From Acidobacteriota bacterium (GTDB lineage Bacteria; Acidobacteriota; Vicinamibacteria; Vicinamibacterales; SCN-69-37), in NCBI GenBank assembly GCA_013203475.1, contig JABMNV010000106.1, forward strand, positions 1-59,957: a stretch of 59,957 nucleotides of DNA, given 5' to 3'. The notes below the pieces were generated by a model. That model saw nothing but the letters and a program-made list of their open reading frames with translations, was not told the DNA's origin and did not search any database. The position numbers and the translations under genes were made by a program. Below, piece by piece: positions 36,006 to 47,970 of this stretch. Each line of letters begins with the position of its first letter. Positions within the stretch are counted from its first letter, which is position 1.

Positions 36006-36479
36006 CTAACCCGCTTCTTTCTTGATTTTCGCGATGATCGATGTTGTGGACCAACCTTGTTCGACAGGCATCAGAATGACCGTGCCGCCTCCGGCCTCAA
36101 CGGTATCTCGCCCCACGATCTTGTCCGGCGCCCAGTCGGCGCCTTTGACCAGCACGGCTGGTTGAATGGCGGTGATGATCTCGGCGGGGGTGTCTTCGTC
36201 AAACACGACGACCGCGTCCACGCATCGAAGCGCGTCAAGAATTTCGGCCCGTTCAGTTTCCGGAGTCAACGGGCGCGTCGGCCCTTTGATGGCGCTGACT
36301 GAACGGTCGGAATTGATGGCCACGATAAGCGCGTCTCCTTCGGCGCGAGCCGCCTGAAGATATCGCACGTGGCCAGGGTGCAGCAGATCAAAAACACCAT
36401 TAGTGAACACCACCCGTTTCTGGTCCCGTCTCAGGCGCTCAGCCCACCGGGCGGCCTGATCACGATTTCGGTGAAACAT
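36006..36479 (-). CDS. rfaE2: D-glycero-beta-D-manno-heptose 1-phosphate adenylyltransferase
   Basis: This single-domain nucleotidyltransferase of 157 residues is equivalent to the C-terminal half of HldE. It makes ADP-heptose for LPS core or glycan precursors. It has [20 protein letters not shown] with the HxGH nucleotide site, and [23 protein letters not shown]. Being separate from the kinase half, it fits the split RfaE1/RfaE2 organisation. It is first gene of the operon with mfd 18 nt downstream. ATG 36479 is preferred to the GTG three bases upstream. Confidence 0.92.
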   Translation of the reverse strand: MFHRNRDQAARWAERLRRDQKRVVFTNGVFDLLHPGHVRYLQAARAEGDALIVAINSDRSVSAIKGPTRPLTPETERAEILDALRCVDAVVVFDEDTPAEIITAIQPAVLVKGADWAPDKIVGRDTVEAGGGTVILMPVEQGWSTTSIIAKIKKEAG

Positions 36480-36649
36480 CACGGGAGCTTAACGCGTTTT
36501 GAGAGCTCACATTCACATAAATGGGAGGGCGACCGCTCGCGTCGCTCACAGACGGGCAGCCGACAACACGCCACCCCACCGAACCGCCGCAGTTGTCTCT
36601 TGCTGGTCCAGGCTACGTGGCCCGAGGCGGGGAAAAGCGTCGACCCTTT

Positions 36650-38641
36650 CTACAGAACGGGGATTCCGAGGCCTAGCAGGTATTCAAACGTCGAATCGTA
36701 GAAGGCAGGAGGGCGTGTCGGATCGGTCATGTCACCCTGCGGCACGAATATGACCATGCCTTGACGTGCGCGAGTAAGTAGAACGCGGTAGGCGTTGCGC
36801 AGATAGGTTCGTCGGTCCTCCTTCTTGACGTTCTGCCACTTGCTGGCCACAAATGAGTGGCCACTCCAGCCATTGTTCGCGAAGCGGAAATCCGCGTCCC
36901 ACGTAACGCAGGCCCAGTCGAGTTCCAAACCCTGGACCTGGAATTCAGTGGCGGCATCCTCCAGGTAGAAACTCGATCGAGTATCGGTTCGATCGTTCAG
37001 GAACCAGTGGACAGGATTAACTTCGACTCGGATGTCGACTGCGTGTGGCTTGAGGCGTTGGGCCCCTGAAGACGCGACCAGGCCATAACGCTCAGAGCCT
37101 CGCGCTTTGCTGCGGATCCAAGCTTTGGCCTGGTTCAGGTCACGAGTGAGAGAAATCGGGTAGCGCGGGAGCACTTGCTTCAGCAGGTTGCTGGCTTCCT
37201 CCCTTTCAAGGTCGAGAACTGCCTTCACGAAACGAGAGACGTTCTCCGCTCGAAAGGATCGCATCGAAACAGACAGGTGCAGACGGTCATCCTTGATGAC
37301 GTTGCCGTGTCCTCCTAGGTGTTGGATGGCTGTTCCAGCGTCGTACTCGGAGTCGGTCAGATTAGGCGAAATGTACGCAGTCCACGCTTGGAACGAACCT
37401 GACACGGCCTCGAGCCATGCAGAGATACCGGCTTCGCCCCGATTGATTTCTTGTCCGCCGCCAACCAAGCAGATCACGACTGCCCAGTCAGAGTGACGGT
37501 CTAGATAGGAAAGAAGAAACTCCGGTTCGGATTGAGTGAACCCGGGTCGCCCCTTCTTCCGTCGCATGAAGTCGGCGGTCATCGAATGATTCCATGCCCG
37601 TTGCGCCTCGTCGAAGATCACGACGTGGTCGCTCGGCGGACTTGGATGGTTCAGTCCCTCATCCCGGAAGTGGTGGACATTTTGAATGAATGCTTTGATC
37701 TTCTGCCGGACGTCGCCCTTCCGGGTCTTGTCCTTCTTCGCGCGAAGACGACGCATCTCATCTCTGGCCAGGGCCTCACTCAGGACCTTGACCAACGGCC
37801 CGTTTCCTGAGAGGAAGATCGCATGAGTTGGACTCGTTTCATCCCGGCGCCTCGTAGCCACATTGAGACCTACCAGAGTCTTTCCGGCACCAGGCACGCC
37901 TGTCACGAAGATGATGGCCTTTTGTCGATCGGTTTTCGCCTTGTCAATGATCTCTTCCACGCCGGTCGAGGTCAGATTCAGATTGCGCGCTCCTGCATCG
38001 TGTCGAGCAATAGCGTCGACCGAGTGTCTGGAATACAAGGCCTGCGCCGCTTCAATGATCGTTGGAGTCGGCTGGTAGGGAGCCTGTGCCCAAATAGCCG
38101 CATCGATGGGTGTTCCAATCGCGGCATCGAGGCCCAACTGAATTGCTGCCCGTAGCTGGGCGCCGCCACCGCCACACGGCATCGGCGGATATACGCCGTC
38201 ATCCGCAGGTGGAAGCAAGCGCGGCTCCAGGTCGTGCAACTCGGTGGCCACAAGAATCGGAATAATTGGCGCAGCATGGCTTGCTCGATGGAAGTTCTTG
38301 AGATCCAGCGCGTAGTCCCAAACCTGGTTATGGTCTGCGGTCCTGATTAGGCGTTCCCCGACCTTGAATTCGATCACGAAAATTGCAGATCCGCTCACGA
38401 GGACGGCGTCGATTCGGCTGCCAACTCGCGGCACGTCGAATTCCAGAAACAGCGTACCAACGAGACCGGAGAGCGCAGACTTCAAGATCTCGATTTCCCC
38501 AGCCCATGCGTCCTTCTGTGCCGGTTCAATTGAGAACACGCTCCTTGTCGTCAGCGTTCCCAGCACGGCCTCCGTCGTCGTCGCCATAAAGTCGGCCACG
38601 GTGGCGGCGTAGTACGCCCGGGAGTATGGGAGCTCTGACAT
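36650..38641 (-). CDS. DUF2075-type nuclease-helicase
   Basis: This protein of 663 residues has two parts. The N-terminal 200 residues look like a PD-(D/E)xK nuclease: an early Glu in GEIEIL, RIDAVLV, and IFVIEFKVGE. The rest is a superfamily-1 helicase of the DUF2075 type with Walker A GVPGAGKT, Walker B VVIFDEAQRAWN, EFQVQGLELDWACV, and the C-terminal motif VI-like YRVLLTRARQGMVIFVP. Such fusions occur as isolated accessory genes thought to act in phage defence or DNA processing. It is flanked by intergenic DNA on both sides and reads less GC-rich than its neighbours, suggesting acquisition. Start at 38641 or GTG 38686 is not settled. Confidence 0.82.
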   Translation of the reverse strand: MSELPYSRAYYAATVADFMATTTEAVLGTLTTRSVFSIEPAQKDAWAGEIEILKSALSGLVGTLFLEFDVPRVGSRIDAVLVSGSAIFVIEFKVGERLIRTADHNQVWDYALDLKNFHRASHAAPIIPILVATELHDLEPRLLPPADDGVYPPMPCGGGGAQLRAAIQLGLDAAIGTPIDAAIWAQAPYQPTPTIIEAAQALYSRHSVDAIARHDAGARNLNLTSTGVEEIIDKAKTDRQKAIIFVTGVPGAGKTLVGLNVATRRRDETSPTHAIFLSGNGPLVKVLSEALARDEMRRLRAKKDKTRKGDVRQKIKAFIQNVHHFRDEGLNHPSPPSDHVVIFDEAQRAWNHSMTADFMRRKKGRPGFTQSEPEFLLSYLDRHSDWAVVICLVGGGQEINRGEAGISAWLEAVSGSFQAWTAYISPNLTDSEYDAGTAIQHLGGHGNVIKDDRLHLSVSMRSFRAENVSRFVKAVLDLEREEASNLLKQVLPRYPISLTRDLNQAKAWIRSKARGSERYGLVASSGAQRLKPHAVDIRVEVNPVHWFLNDRTDTRSSFYLEDAATEFQVQGLELDWACVTWDADFRFANNGWSGHSFVASKWQNVKKEDRRTYLRNAYRVLLTRARQGMVIFVPQGDMTDPTRPPAFYDSTFEYLLGLGIPVL

Positions 38642-38943
38642 GAATCGTTCGCTGAGCGCCAGGTTATCACCGCGCAGATTCGTCACGTTTGAATGGACGC
38701 GGTTTTCATCCGGCCGGCGCGTCGTCGTGCAGCCCGACTGTGAGCGACGCGAGAGCGAAGTGCCAAGAACAGCTCGGAAAGAGGCGATACCGGCGTGTGG
38801 ATGGGGGCCCCCGCGCCCGCGACGCCTGGACGATAGCCTTGGAGTGCTGGTCTTGCCGCGTCGGCGAACCGGAGGGCGGCACGACGACGTGCCGGCCGGA
38901 TAACAACCTTCATCGCGGTGTTGAGGCCCACGCCTCGCTACGT
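38642..38943. other. Intergenic stretch without a recognisable gene
   Basis: Only short shadow ORFs appear here on both strands, with Arg-rich composition expected of random high-GC sequence. I see no RNA gene, repeat or promoter I can support. Confidence 0.5.
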
Positions 38944-40272
38944 CTACTTCTGCGGCTTGAACTTGATCGACGACGTGAAGTCCCAGCGGTGTTTTGGACG
39001 ATAGATGCCGCCGTCTTTGATGCGCGACTTGACGCGGAAGGTGTGCAGCATTCGATGGTAGTCGTAGGGGGCACCGTCACGTTTGTGGACGGCAACATCG
39101 AGCTTGTACGTCCCTTCCACGAGATCGAGCGACTCGATGGCCAACGTGACGACAGCCTCTCCTTCGAACCGGTCGGACTCAAGTTCCTCGATGAACGTAT
39201 TGGTGCCGTAGACCATCACGCCATCTGCTGTGAACAGGCCGATGCCAAACACGAAGTCGCGTACAGGCACTGCGGCCCTCACACCTAACATCACGCGCAT
39301 GGCTTCGCCCGTGTGAAACACCTGGGTCGGCTGACCGTCGGCACTTTGAAATTCCACGGTCGTGATCTCCACGCCGCCCGAACCCCAACGCCCCGCACCT
39401 GCCTGCGTCATGTCGCCGGCGTAATCGTCGGCCGCCGCCACCGGTCCTTCGGGGCTAGCTTGACCCGCTTCGCCCGCCTGGGTTTTTGCCTTCTGGTCAG
39501 ATGAGACAAGAAAACGCTCTTCCTGACGAGCGACGTCAGTGACGTACGTCCCGATCACACGCGTCGGATCACCTTCGGCCTTCATCTGTCCGGCGTCGAG
39601 CCACACGGCCTCATCGCAGAATCGCTCGACCAACCCGAGCGAGTGCGTGACGAGCAAGATCGTCTTGCCGCGCCGCTTGAACTCGCCAAACTTGTCGAGG
39701 CACTTGTGGGTGAAGCCCTCATCGCCGACCGCGAGCACTTCGTCCACGAGTAACACGTCCGGGTCCACGTGAATAGCCACAGCGAAACCGAGGCGCATGT
39801 ACATGCCGGACGAATAGGTCTTCACCGGCGCATCAATAAACTCGGTGAGTTCAGCGAACTCGACGATTTCATCAAAGCGCTTCGTGATCTCTTTCTTCGT
39901 CAGGCCCAGCATGATGCCGTTGATGAAGACGTTCTCTCGGCCGGAGATCTCAGGATGAAAACCGGCGCCCAACTCAATCAGGGCCGAGATGCGCCCATTG
40001 ACGTCGACCTTTCCAATCGTCGGCTTCGTGATGCCGGCGACCAGCTTGAGCGCCGTACTCTTGCCTGAGCCGTTCCGCCCGACCACACCAAACGTGCAAC
40101 CCTTTGGCACCGTGAACGACACGTCGCTGAGGGCCTGAAACGTCTCGTCGGGCCGAAGCTGACGGACAAGGTCACCAGATAACAAAGCGCTCTTCAGTGT
40201 GGAAAACTGTTTGCCGCCGTACCGACGGTAGATCTTGGTCACGTTCGTGAGCGTAATGGCCGTCTGACTCAT
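38944..40272 (-). CDS. Polysaccharide ABC transporter ATPase, Wzt-like with C-terminal carbohydrate domain
   Basis: This protein of 442 residues has an N-terminal ABC ATPase (about 1-245) with Walker A GRNGSGKST, signature YSSGMYMRL, and Walker B VLLVDEVLAVGDEGFTHKC. A Gln/Ala/Gly-rich linker leads to a C-terminal beta-sandwich (about 300-442) like the Wzt domain that recognises the polysaccharide end. It powers export of O-antigen or similar glycans with the adjacent permease. The ATG at 40272 overlaps the permease stop as ATGA. The extended track start is rejected because the overlap fits coupled translation. Confidence 0.9.
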   Translation of the reverse strand: MSQTAITLTNVTKIYRRYGGKQFSTLKSALLSGDLVRQLRPDETFQALSDVSFTVPKGCTFGVVGRNGSGKSTALKLVAGITKPTIGKVDVNGRISALIELGAGFHPEISGRENVFINGIMLGLTKKEITKRFDEIVEFAELTEFIDAPVKTYSSGMYMRLGFAVAIHVDPDVLLVDEVLAVGDEGFTHKCLDKFGEFKRRGKTILLVTHSLGLVERFCDEAVWLDAGQMKAEGDPTRVIGTYVTDVARQEERFLVSSDQKAKTQAGEAGQASPEGPVAAADDYAGDMTQAGAGRWGSGGVEITTVEFQSADGQPTQVFHTGEAMRVMLGVRAAVPVRDFVFGIGLFTADGVMVYGTNTFIEELESDRFEGEAVVTLAIESLDLVEGTYKLDVAVHKRDGAPYDYHRMLHTFRVKSRIKDGGIYRPKHRWDFTSSIKFKPQK

Positions 40273-41057
40273 ACGGCCTCGGCAAACGAATCGCGCAGGC
40301 GGTCGAACACCCAGTACGCCAGCAAGAACAACACCACCGACGCAGCACCCAGCGCGAGCAACCACCACTTGTGGCCAAACGGTCCGTCGAAGAAGAGGAC
40401 CTCCTGATACGAAATGGCCAGATGCGTGAATGGATTCCAGTTGAAGTACTTCATGTACTCCGGAAACTGCTGATACGAATAAATGATCGGCGTCGCAAAA
40501 AACCAGAACGTCAGGAGATTGGAGACCAGATCCTTCACATCACGGAAGTGAACCGCCAGCGCAGACAGAAGCAGAGACAGACCGGCGGTAAACAGCAACT
40601 GGACGCCGACGATCACCACGAACCATGGCAGTTCCCACCAGTCGGGCGTGACGGCGTAGTACGCCATGAACCCGATCAAAATGGGCAAGCCCAACAGAAA
40701 GTGCACCATGTTCGACAGGATGGTGACAAACGGCAACACCTCGGCCGGGAACAACACCTTCTTGATGAGATTTCCACCGGAGATCAACGATCCTGTTGCT
40801 TCCCCCAACGACGACGAAAACCAGGTCCACGGCAGTAGAGCTGTGAACATGAACACCGCATAGGGTTGAAGGCCTTCGGCCCTGTTCTGCAGCAGATAGG
40901 TGAACACAAAGTTGTAGATGGTTAACAGCAGGAGCGGGTTCACGAACGACCAGAAGTACCCGAGCACTGATCCTCGATACCGCGCCTTCAGGTCGCGCGC
41001 CACCAAACTCTGAATCAGGCCTCGGTACTTCGGCAGCTGCCTGAGGTTATGCCACAT
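40269..41057 (-). CDS. Polysaccharide ABC transporter permease, Wzm-like
   Basis: This ABC-2 type membrane permease of 262 residues has six membrane helices. Near the N-terminus LVARDLKARYRGSVLGYFWSFVNPLLLL is the family signature. GNLIKKVLFPAEVLPFVTILSNMVHFLLGLP and the NPFTHLAISYQEVLFF segment follow. It forms the channel for the Wzt-like ATPase encoded next. The ATG at 41057 overlaps the last 11 nt of the phosphatase gene; the longer track start runs deep into that gene. Confidence 0.9.
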   Translation of the reverse strand: MWHNLRQLPKYRGLIQSLVARDLKARYRGSVLGYFWSFVNPLLLLTIYNFVFTYLLQNRAEGLQPYAVFMFTALLPWTWFSSSLGEATGSLISGGNLIKKVLFPAEVLPFVTILSNMVHFLLGLPILIGFMAYYAVTPDWWELPWFVVIVGVQLLFTAGLSLLLSALAVHFRDVKDLVSNLLTFWFFATPIIYSYQQFPEYMKYFNWNPFTHLAISYQEVLFFDGPFGHKWWLLALGAASVVLFLLAYWVFDRLRDSFAEAV

Positions 41058-41826
41058 CGCCCGAACCGCCGATTTCCACGAGAACCACGGTGATGTTATC
41101 CGGCCCGCCGGCAGCATTCGCTGCAGCGACAAGGGCGTCGGCCGTCTGTTTCAGGTCCTGGGGTCCACCTGCCACAATCGCTTCAATGTCCTTGTGTGGT
41201 ACCACCGAAGACAAGCCGTCGGAGCACACCAGCAGGCGATCGCCAGGCTCGACCACGACCTCTGTGATCTCGACTTCAGGGTCATCACCGCCGGAGATGG
41301 CTCGGGTGACGACGTTGCGCCATGGATGGTGCTGTGCATCTTCGTTGGTCAGGACGCCGGCGCGGACTTGCTCTCCGACCCATGAGTGATCGTGTGTCAA
41401 CTGACGCAGATGCCCCTCGCGCCACTGATACACACGACTGTCGCCAACATGAGCGATATGGGCCTTGTCATCATCGCTGAGTAAGAGTGCAGCCACCGTT
41501 GTGGCCATCCCCTTGAGCGCCACGTTGCCGGCGATCGCCGAAGCGACTTTCCGGTTGGCCAGACGAATGGATGCGATCAGTCGATTCGCGGCGAGTGATC
41601 GTGCGGCTTCAAAGGGAAAGGGCCACGTCTGATTCAGATCAGCGTCACGAGTGTCTGAGATGAACGCTTCGATGACCTCTGCGGAAATACCGGAAGCCAC
41701 TTCGCCGGCCTCGTGCCCGCCCATGCCATCGGCCACTATGTAGAGCCCAAGATCGGGACGCTCACGGAAGGCGTCTTCGTTTCCCTCCCGTCGCAGGCCC
41801 GTGTGGGTGACGGCGGCCGAAGACAT
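41047..41826 (-). CDS. PP2C-family (Stp-like) serine/threonine protein phosphatase
   Basis: This soluble PP2C phosphatase of 259 residues belongs to the PrpC/Stp1 type. Motifs are HTGLRREGNEDAF, VADGMGGHEAGEVAS with metal-binding Asp, AHVGDSRVYQWR, LLVCSDGLSSVV, and NAAGGPDNITVVLVEI. It reverses Hanks-type kinase phosphorylation. Usually it pairs with a Ser/Thr kinase, but here it sits between atpC and the polysaccharide exporter, possibly controlling either. ATG 41826 or the ATG at 41835 could be used. Confidence 0.92.
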   Translation of the reverse strand: MSSAAVTHTGLRREGNEDAFRERPDLGLYIVADGMGGHEAGEVASGISAEVIEAFISDTRDADLNQTWPFPFEAARSLAANRLIASIRLANRKVASAIAGNVALKGMATTVAALLLSDDDKAHIAHVGDSRVYQWREGHLRQLTHDHSWVGEQVRAGVLTNEDAQHHPWRNVVTRAISGGDDPEVEITEVVVEPGDRLLVCSDGLSSVVPHKDIEAIVAGGPQDLKQTADALVAAANAAGGPDNITVVLVEIGGSGDVA

Positions 41827-41843
41827 ATGCAGCATCTTGATAG

Positions 41844-42275
41844 TTAACGGCGCATGCGCGCATGTTGTGACACCTGGAGTCGCGTAATGGCGCGCAACAA
41901 GGCCAGGCGTGCCCGTTCAAAGTCCATATCGACACTACCCTTGGCCGCCTCCGCCAACAGATCCTCGGCTCGACGTTTTGCCGCCTCGGCACGCTCCAGA
42001 TCGATGTCGTCTGCCTTCTCGGCGATGCGCGCGAGAATCGTCACGCTACTTGGAAGAATTTCAGCAAAGCCAAATCCCACAAATCCGTGGAACGTCTCCG
42101 TGCCCTTCCGGTACCACATCTCGCCCACCTTCAGAGCGACGAGCAGAGGCGTGTGACCAGGAAGGACTCCAAGAAACCCTTCCTCGCCAGGCAACTGCAA
42201 CTCGTCCACTTCGTCGTGGACGATCGAGCGCTCCGGTGTGACGAACTCAAGACGTAACGTCGTGGGAATAGCCAT
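41844..42275 (-). CDS. atpC: ATP synthase F1 epsilon subunit
   Basis: The 143-residue protein has the epsilon beta-sandwich (LRLEFVTPERSIVHDEVDELQLPGEEGFLGVLPGHTPLL) and a C-terminal helical hairpin (LERAEAAKRRAEDLL). It couples the central stalk to the c-ring and inhibits ATP hydrolysis. It lies 6 nt after atpD. The C-terminus is slightly longer than E. coli epsilon. Confidence 0.95.
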   Translation of the reverse strand: MAIPTTLRLEFVTPERSIVHDEVDELQLPGEEGFLGVLPGHTPLLVALKVGEMWYRKGTETFHGFVGFGFAEILPSSVTILARIAEKADDIDLERAEAAKRRAEDLLAEAAKGSVDMDFERARLALLRAITRLQVSQHARMRR

Positions 42276-42281
42276 GAATCT

Positions 42282-44608
<2,327 letters not shown>

Positions 44609-44612
44609 CTTT

Positions 44613-46127
44613 CTAGACCATCGTCGCGAACTGCTTGCCGAACTCCTCGAGCGCTGACTCAAGTGCGCCCTTGGTGTCGTCGTCAAGAATCTTCTTTTCG
44701 CGAATTGCCGTCAGCACCTCGGCACGTTGCGCTTCAAGGAAGCGGTATAGCTCGACTTCGTACTCGCGAAGTTTTTCGACGTCGATTGAGTCCAGGTACC
44801 CTTTTGTCGCCGCGAAAATGATAGCCACCTGCTTCTCAACAGGCAGCGGTTGATACTGCGACTGCTTGAGTACTTCAGTCAGGCGTCGACCGCGGTTGAG
44901 TTGCTTCTGGGTGGCCGGATCGAGATCACTGCCGAACTGGGCAAAGGCTGCAAGCTCGCGGTACTGGGCAAGGTCGAGACGCAGGCTGCCGGCCACCTGG
45001 CGCATGGCCTTGATCTGGGCGGAGCCGCCGACGCGCGAGACCGAGTTGCCGACGTTGATGGCGGGGCGGAAGCCCTGGTTGAACAGGTCGGCTTCAAGAA
45101 AAATCTGGCCGTCCGTAATGGAGATCACGTTGGTCGGGATGTAGGCTGAAAGGTCGCCCGCCTGCGTCTCGATGATCGGGAGCGCCGTCAGCGAGCCCCC
45201 CCCAAGATCGTTGTTGAGCTTGGCTGCCCGTTCGAGCAAACGGGAATGCAGGTAAAAGACGTCGCCCGGGTAGGCTTCGCGGCCTGGCGGCCGACGGAGC
45301 AACAATGAAATTTCACGGTAAGCCTGCGCGTGCTTCGAAAGGTCGTCGTACACCAGCAGGGCATGGCGACCGCTGTCGCGGAAGTACTCACCAATGGTGC
45401 AGGCCGAATACGGGCTGATGTAGAGCATCGGTGCGGGGTCGGAAGCACCAGCCGCAACGACGATGGTGTATTCCATTGCGCCGGCCTCTTCGAGTATGCG
45501 AACCACCTGCGCGACCGTCGACTGCTTCTGGCCGATCGCGTTATAGATGCAGATAACGCCAAGGCCCTTCTGATTGATGATGGCGTCAATGGCGACTGCG
45601 GTCTTGCCTGTCTGACGGTCGCCAATGATCAATTCACGCTGACCTCGGCCGATGGGCACCATGCCGTCGATGGCTTTCAGCCCCGTCTGCATCGGCTCTT
45701 TGACCGGCTGCCGATCGACCACGCCGGGCGCAAGGCGCTCAATTGGCATCTGTTTTTTCGCCGTGATCGGTCCCTTGCCGTCAATCGGCTGACCGAGCGA
45801 GTTCACGACTCTGCCAAGCATCTCGTCGCCGACCGGCACCGAGATGATGCGGCCCGTGCGCTTGACGATGTCGCCTTCCTTGATCAGGGTCGAACGGCCC
45901 AGAAGCACGGCGCCAACGCTCTCTTCTTCAAGATTGAGCGCGATGCCGAAGAGCCCGTTGGGGAACTCCAGCATTTCGCCGGCCATGGCGCCTTCGATGC
46001 CATGGATGCGTGCGATACCGTCGCCCACGGATATCACAGAGCCCACTTCCGCAACGTCAATGTCAACGGCGTAGTTGCCAATCTGGTCGCGGATGATTTT
46101 TGAGATTTCTTCGGCCTTGATCTGCAT
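44613..46127 (-). CDS. atpA: ATP synthase F1 alpha subunit
   Basis: This non-catalytic nucleotide-binding subunit of 504 residues has an N-terminal barrel, P-loop GDRQTGKT, and the alpha signature [24 protein letters not shown]. Length is typical (about 505). It is preceded by atpH after 23 nt and followed closely by atpG. Confidence 0.98.
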   Translation of the reverse strand: MQIKAEEISKIIRDQIGNYAVDIDVAEVGSVISVGDGIARIHGIEGAMAGEMLEFPNGLFGIALNLEEESVGAVLLGRSTLIKEGDIVKRTGRIISVPVGDEMLGRVVNSLGQPIDGKGPITAKKQMPIERLAPGVVDRQPVKEPMQTGLKAIDGMVPIGRGQRELIIGDRQTGKTAVAIDAIINQKGLGVICIYNAIGQKQSTVAQVVRILEEAGAMEYTIVVAAGASDPAPMLYISPYSACTIGEYFRDSGRHALLVYDDLSKHAQAYREISLLLRRPPGREAYPGDVFYLHSRLLERAAKLNNDLGGGSLTALPIIETQAGDLSAYIPTNVISITDGQIFLEADLFNQGFRPAINVGNSVSRVGGSAQIKAMRQVAGSLRLDLAQYRELAAFAQFGSDLDPATQKQLNRGRRLTEVLKQSQYQPLPVEKQVAIIFAATKGYLDSIDVEKLREYEVELYRFLEAQRAEVLTAIREKKILDDDTKGALESALEEFGKQFATMV

Positions 46128-46150
46128 CGTGTCCTCGCGGGAGAGCTGTC

Positions 46151-46708
46151 TTACACGGCGTCCAGCAGTTGCTGGCGCATTATTTCAAGCTGGCGTGCCA
46201 CGCTGGCGTCGTACACCGTGCTGCCGACACGGGCGACAATGCCGCCCATGATGGCCGGGTCAACCGCTTCCTGCAGCTGGACGGTGGCACCGGTCGCGCC
46301 AGCCACGGCACTAAGTGCCGTCGCAAGGGCGTCGCGTTTGCCATCGGGCAGCGTGTCGGCGGTCACGATCGTTGCCTGAACGATCTTGCGGTGCGCCATC
46401 AGACGCGCGGAATAATCGGTGGCCACATCACGCACCGCACCAAGACGGTCGCGGTCAGCCAGCATTAACAGGAGGCGACTCACTTCCCCGGACACGTCGC
46501 CGGATGCGGACAACAGGGCTTCGACCAGGGTGCGCTTCTTGGCGGCAGGGATCACGGGAGACGCCAGCGCCTGCTGCAGTTCGGCATTGCCTTCGAGTAA
46601 GGCGACAAACCCGTTGAGGTCTGTCTCGGCTTTCGAGAGGTCCGCAGTTTTTTCCACGACCTCGAACAGGACCTTGGCGTAGCGTCGCGCGGCCGAGCGG
46701 GCGCTCAT
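46151..46708 (-). CDS. atpH: ATP synthase F1 delta subunit
   Basis: This delta (OSCP-like) subunit of 185 residues links F1 to the peripheral stalk. It starts [19 protein letters not shown] and ends [28 protein letters not shown], matching the family ends. Its ATG overlaps the stop of a 36-codon upstream ORF (ATGA). The F0 genes atpB, atpE and atpF are absent from this operon, so the membrane part is encoded elsewhere. Confidence 0.95.
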   Translation of the reverse strand: MSARSAARRYAKVLFEVVEKTADLSKAETDLNGFVALLEGNAELQQALASPVIPAAKKRTLVEALLSASGDVSGEVSRLLLMLADRDRLGAVRDVATDYSARLMAHRKIVQATIVTADTLPDGKRDALATALSAVAGATGATVQLQEAVDPAIMGGIVARVGSTVYDASVARQLEIMRQQLLDAV

Positions 46709-46815
46709 AGGCGGACTCCCACGGCTTCACGCACGGTGGGCAGGCCTGAAAAGGCTGCACCTGAGCGAAATGTGGTCGCGTTGTCGCCGTTAAGGTCTAT
46801 GAGGTCGTTGAGCAC
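46705..46815 (-). CDS. 36-codon leader ORF upstream of atpH
   Basis: This ORF is too short for the track. It starts with GTG at 46815 behind a strong GGCGGAGG about 7 nt upstream, reads MLNDLIDLNGDNATTFRSGA, and ends with TGA overlapping the atpH ATG as ATGA. The position, Shine-Dalgarno and overlap suggest real translation and coupling to atpH. I recognise no family. It could instead be a non-functional leader read only for coupling. Confidence 0.5.
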   Translation of the reverse strand: MLNDLIDLNGDNATTFRSGAAFSGLPTVREAVGVRL

Positions 46816-46860
46816 GTATGGGCCTCCGCCAGGGCTGATCTGCCACTAGCAAACCGACCA

Positions 46861-46890
46861 TTTATACCACTCCAGAGCGAGCCCGGGCAA
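46861..46890 (-). promoter_or_regulatory. Probable sigma-70-type promoter of the atp operon
   Basis: On the minus strand TTGCCC (-35) and TATAAA (-10) are separated by 18 bp. Transcription would start about 38 nt upstream of the leader ORF GTG, after the selD 3' end. The spacing and -10 match are good. Confidence 0.5.
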
Positions 46891-46919
46891 GGCTCAGACG
46901 TCTGGGTGGTTGGCCGAAG

Positions 46920-47963
46920 CTAGGTTAAACGGACAAGGACTCCTGCTGATTCTCGAACGGTCACCACCCCAACGTGGGCCGCAGGCAGCCCGGAGGCTAC
47001 CAATTGAGCGAGAAAAGCCGGAGCCTCCGTGGGAGAAACCGTGAACAGGAGGCCACCAGACGTCTGAGGGTCCATGCAGAGCAAGGCCAGTTCGGGCCGA
47101 ACCGTCGTCTCGACTCTGGTCCGGTCAAAGTGTTTCAGGTTTGACCGCCCCCCGCACGGGAGGTTTTCTGCGGCCAACTCGGCCGCCCCAGTCAAGAGAG
47201 GCAAGTGGTTGGTATTGAACACTAACGTGGTTTGACTGGCAGCGGCGACCTCGGTCGCGTGTCCTGAGAGCCCGAAACCGGTGATATCGGTACAGGCGCC
47301 GATACTACCTGCTGGCAGAGCTCTCGCGATTCGAGCGGCCTCGTTGTTCATGCTGACCATGGATGTGATGGCGCTCGCCAGTTGTTCAGGCGTCGAGCGC
47401 TCAAAGCGGGTGGCTCGCACAATCACGCCGGTTCCCAGGGGCTTCGTTAGAATCAGGACGTCGCCAACCCTCGCTCCGGCATTGGAAAAAATGCGGTCTG
47501 GATGGACATGCCCAGTGACTGAGTAGCCGAATTTGACCTCGGGGTCGGTCACCGTGTGGCCACCGAGCAGCGCGACCCCAGCCTCCCGGAGTTTGTCTGA
47601 CCCGCCCCTGAAGATCTCGCGGATGACCTCGGGCGTTGGGCCATCTTTTGGAAACGCCGCGATCGCCAGGGCGGTTCTGGGCTCGCCGCCCATGGCATAG
47701 ACATCACTGAGAGCATTGGCAGCGGCGATCTGCCCGAAGACGTAGGGGTCATCCACAATCGGAGTGAAGAAGTCGACGGTCTGCACTAGTGCCGAATCCG
47801 CTGACCACCGAAACACTCCAGCGTCGTCAGCGGTCTGGAAGTCGATGAGAACGCGGTCATTGACAGTGTCGGAACGCAGGCCGGACATGATTTGTTCGAG
47901 TTCGGCTGCCTGAAACTTGCTGGCGCATCCCGCGCAGTCGGCGTAGTCGGTGAGTTTCTTCAT
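46920..47963 (-). CDS. selD: Selenide, water dikinase (selenophosphate synthetase)
   Basis: This protein of 347 residues makes selenophosphate from selenide and ATP, the selenium donor for selenocysteine and for 2-selenouridine in tRNA. The N-terminus YADCAGCASKF holds the catalytic Cys and Lys in the position of AGCxxK in other SelD proteins; this copy has Cys, not Sec. Further motifs are DDAGVF, TVDFFTPIVDDPYVFGQIAAANALSDVYAMGG and LLGGHTVTDPE. It follows parB after 7 nt, so it belongs to the parAB transcript. It implies selenium use and supports the UGA reading at 24383. Confidence 0.96.
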   Translation of the reverse strand: MKKLTDYADCAGCASKFQAAELEQIMSGLRSDTVNDRVLIDFQTADDAGVFRWSADSALVQTVDFFTPIVDDPYVFGQIAAANALSDVYAMGGEPRTALAIAAFPKDGPTPEVIREIFRGGSDKLREAGVALLGGHTVTDPEVKFGYSVTGHVHPDRIFSNAGARVGDVLILTKPLGTGVIVRATRFERSTPEQLASAITSMVSMNNEAARIARALPAGSIGACTDITGFGLSGHATEVAAASQTTLVFNTNHLPLLTGAAELAAENLPCGGRSNLKHFDRTRVETTVRPELALLCMDPQTSGGLLFTVSPTEAPAFLAQLVASGLPAAHVGVVTVRESAGVLVRLT

Positions 47964-47970
47964 GAAGGAC

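Noticed and set aside
45330-46103. 257-aa plus-strand ORF opposite atpA
   Set aside because: It is a high-GC shadow ORF antisense to a highly conserved gene, with no family motif.
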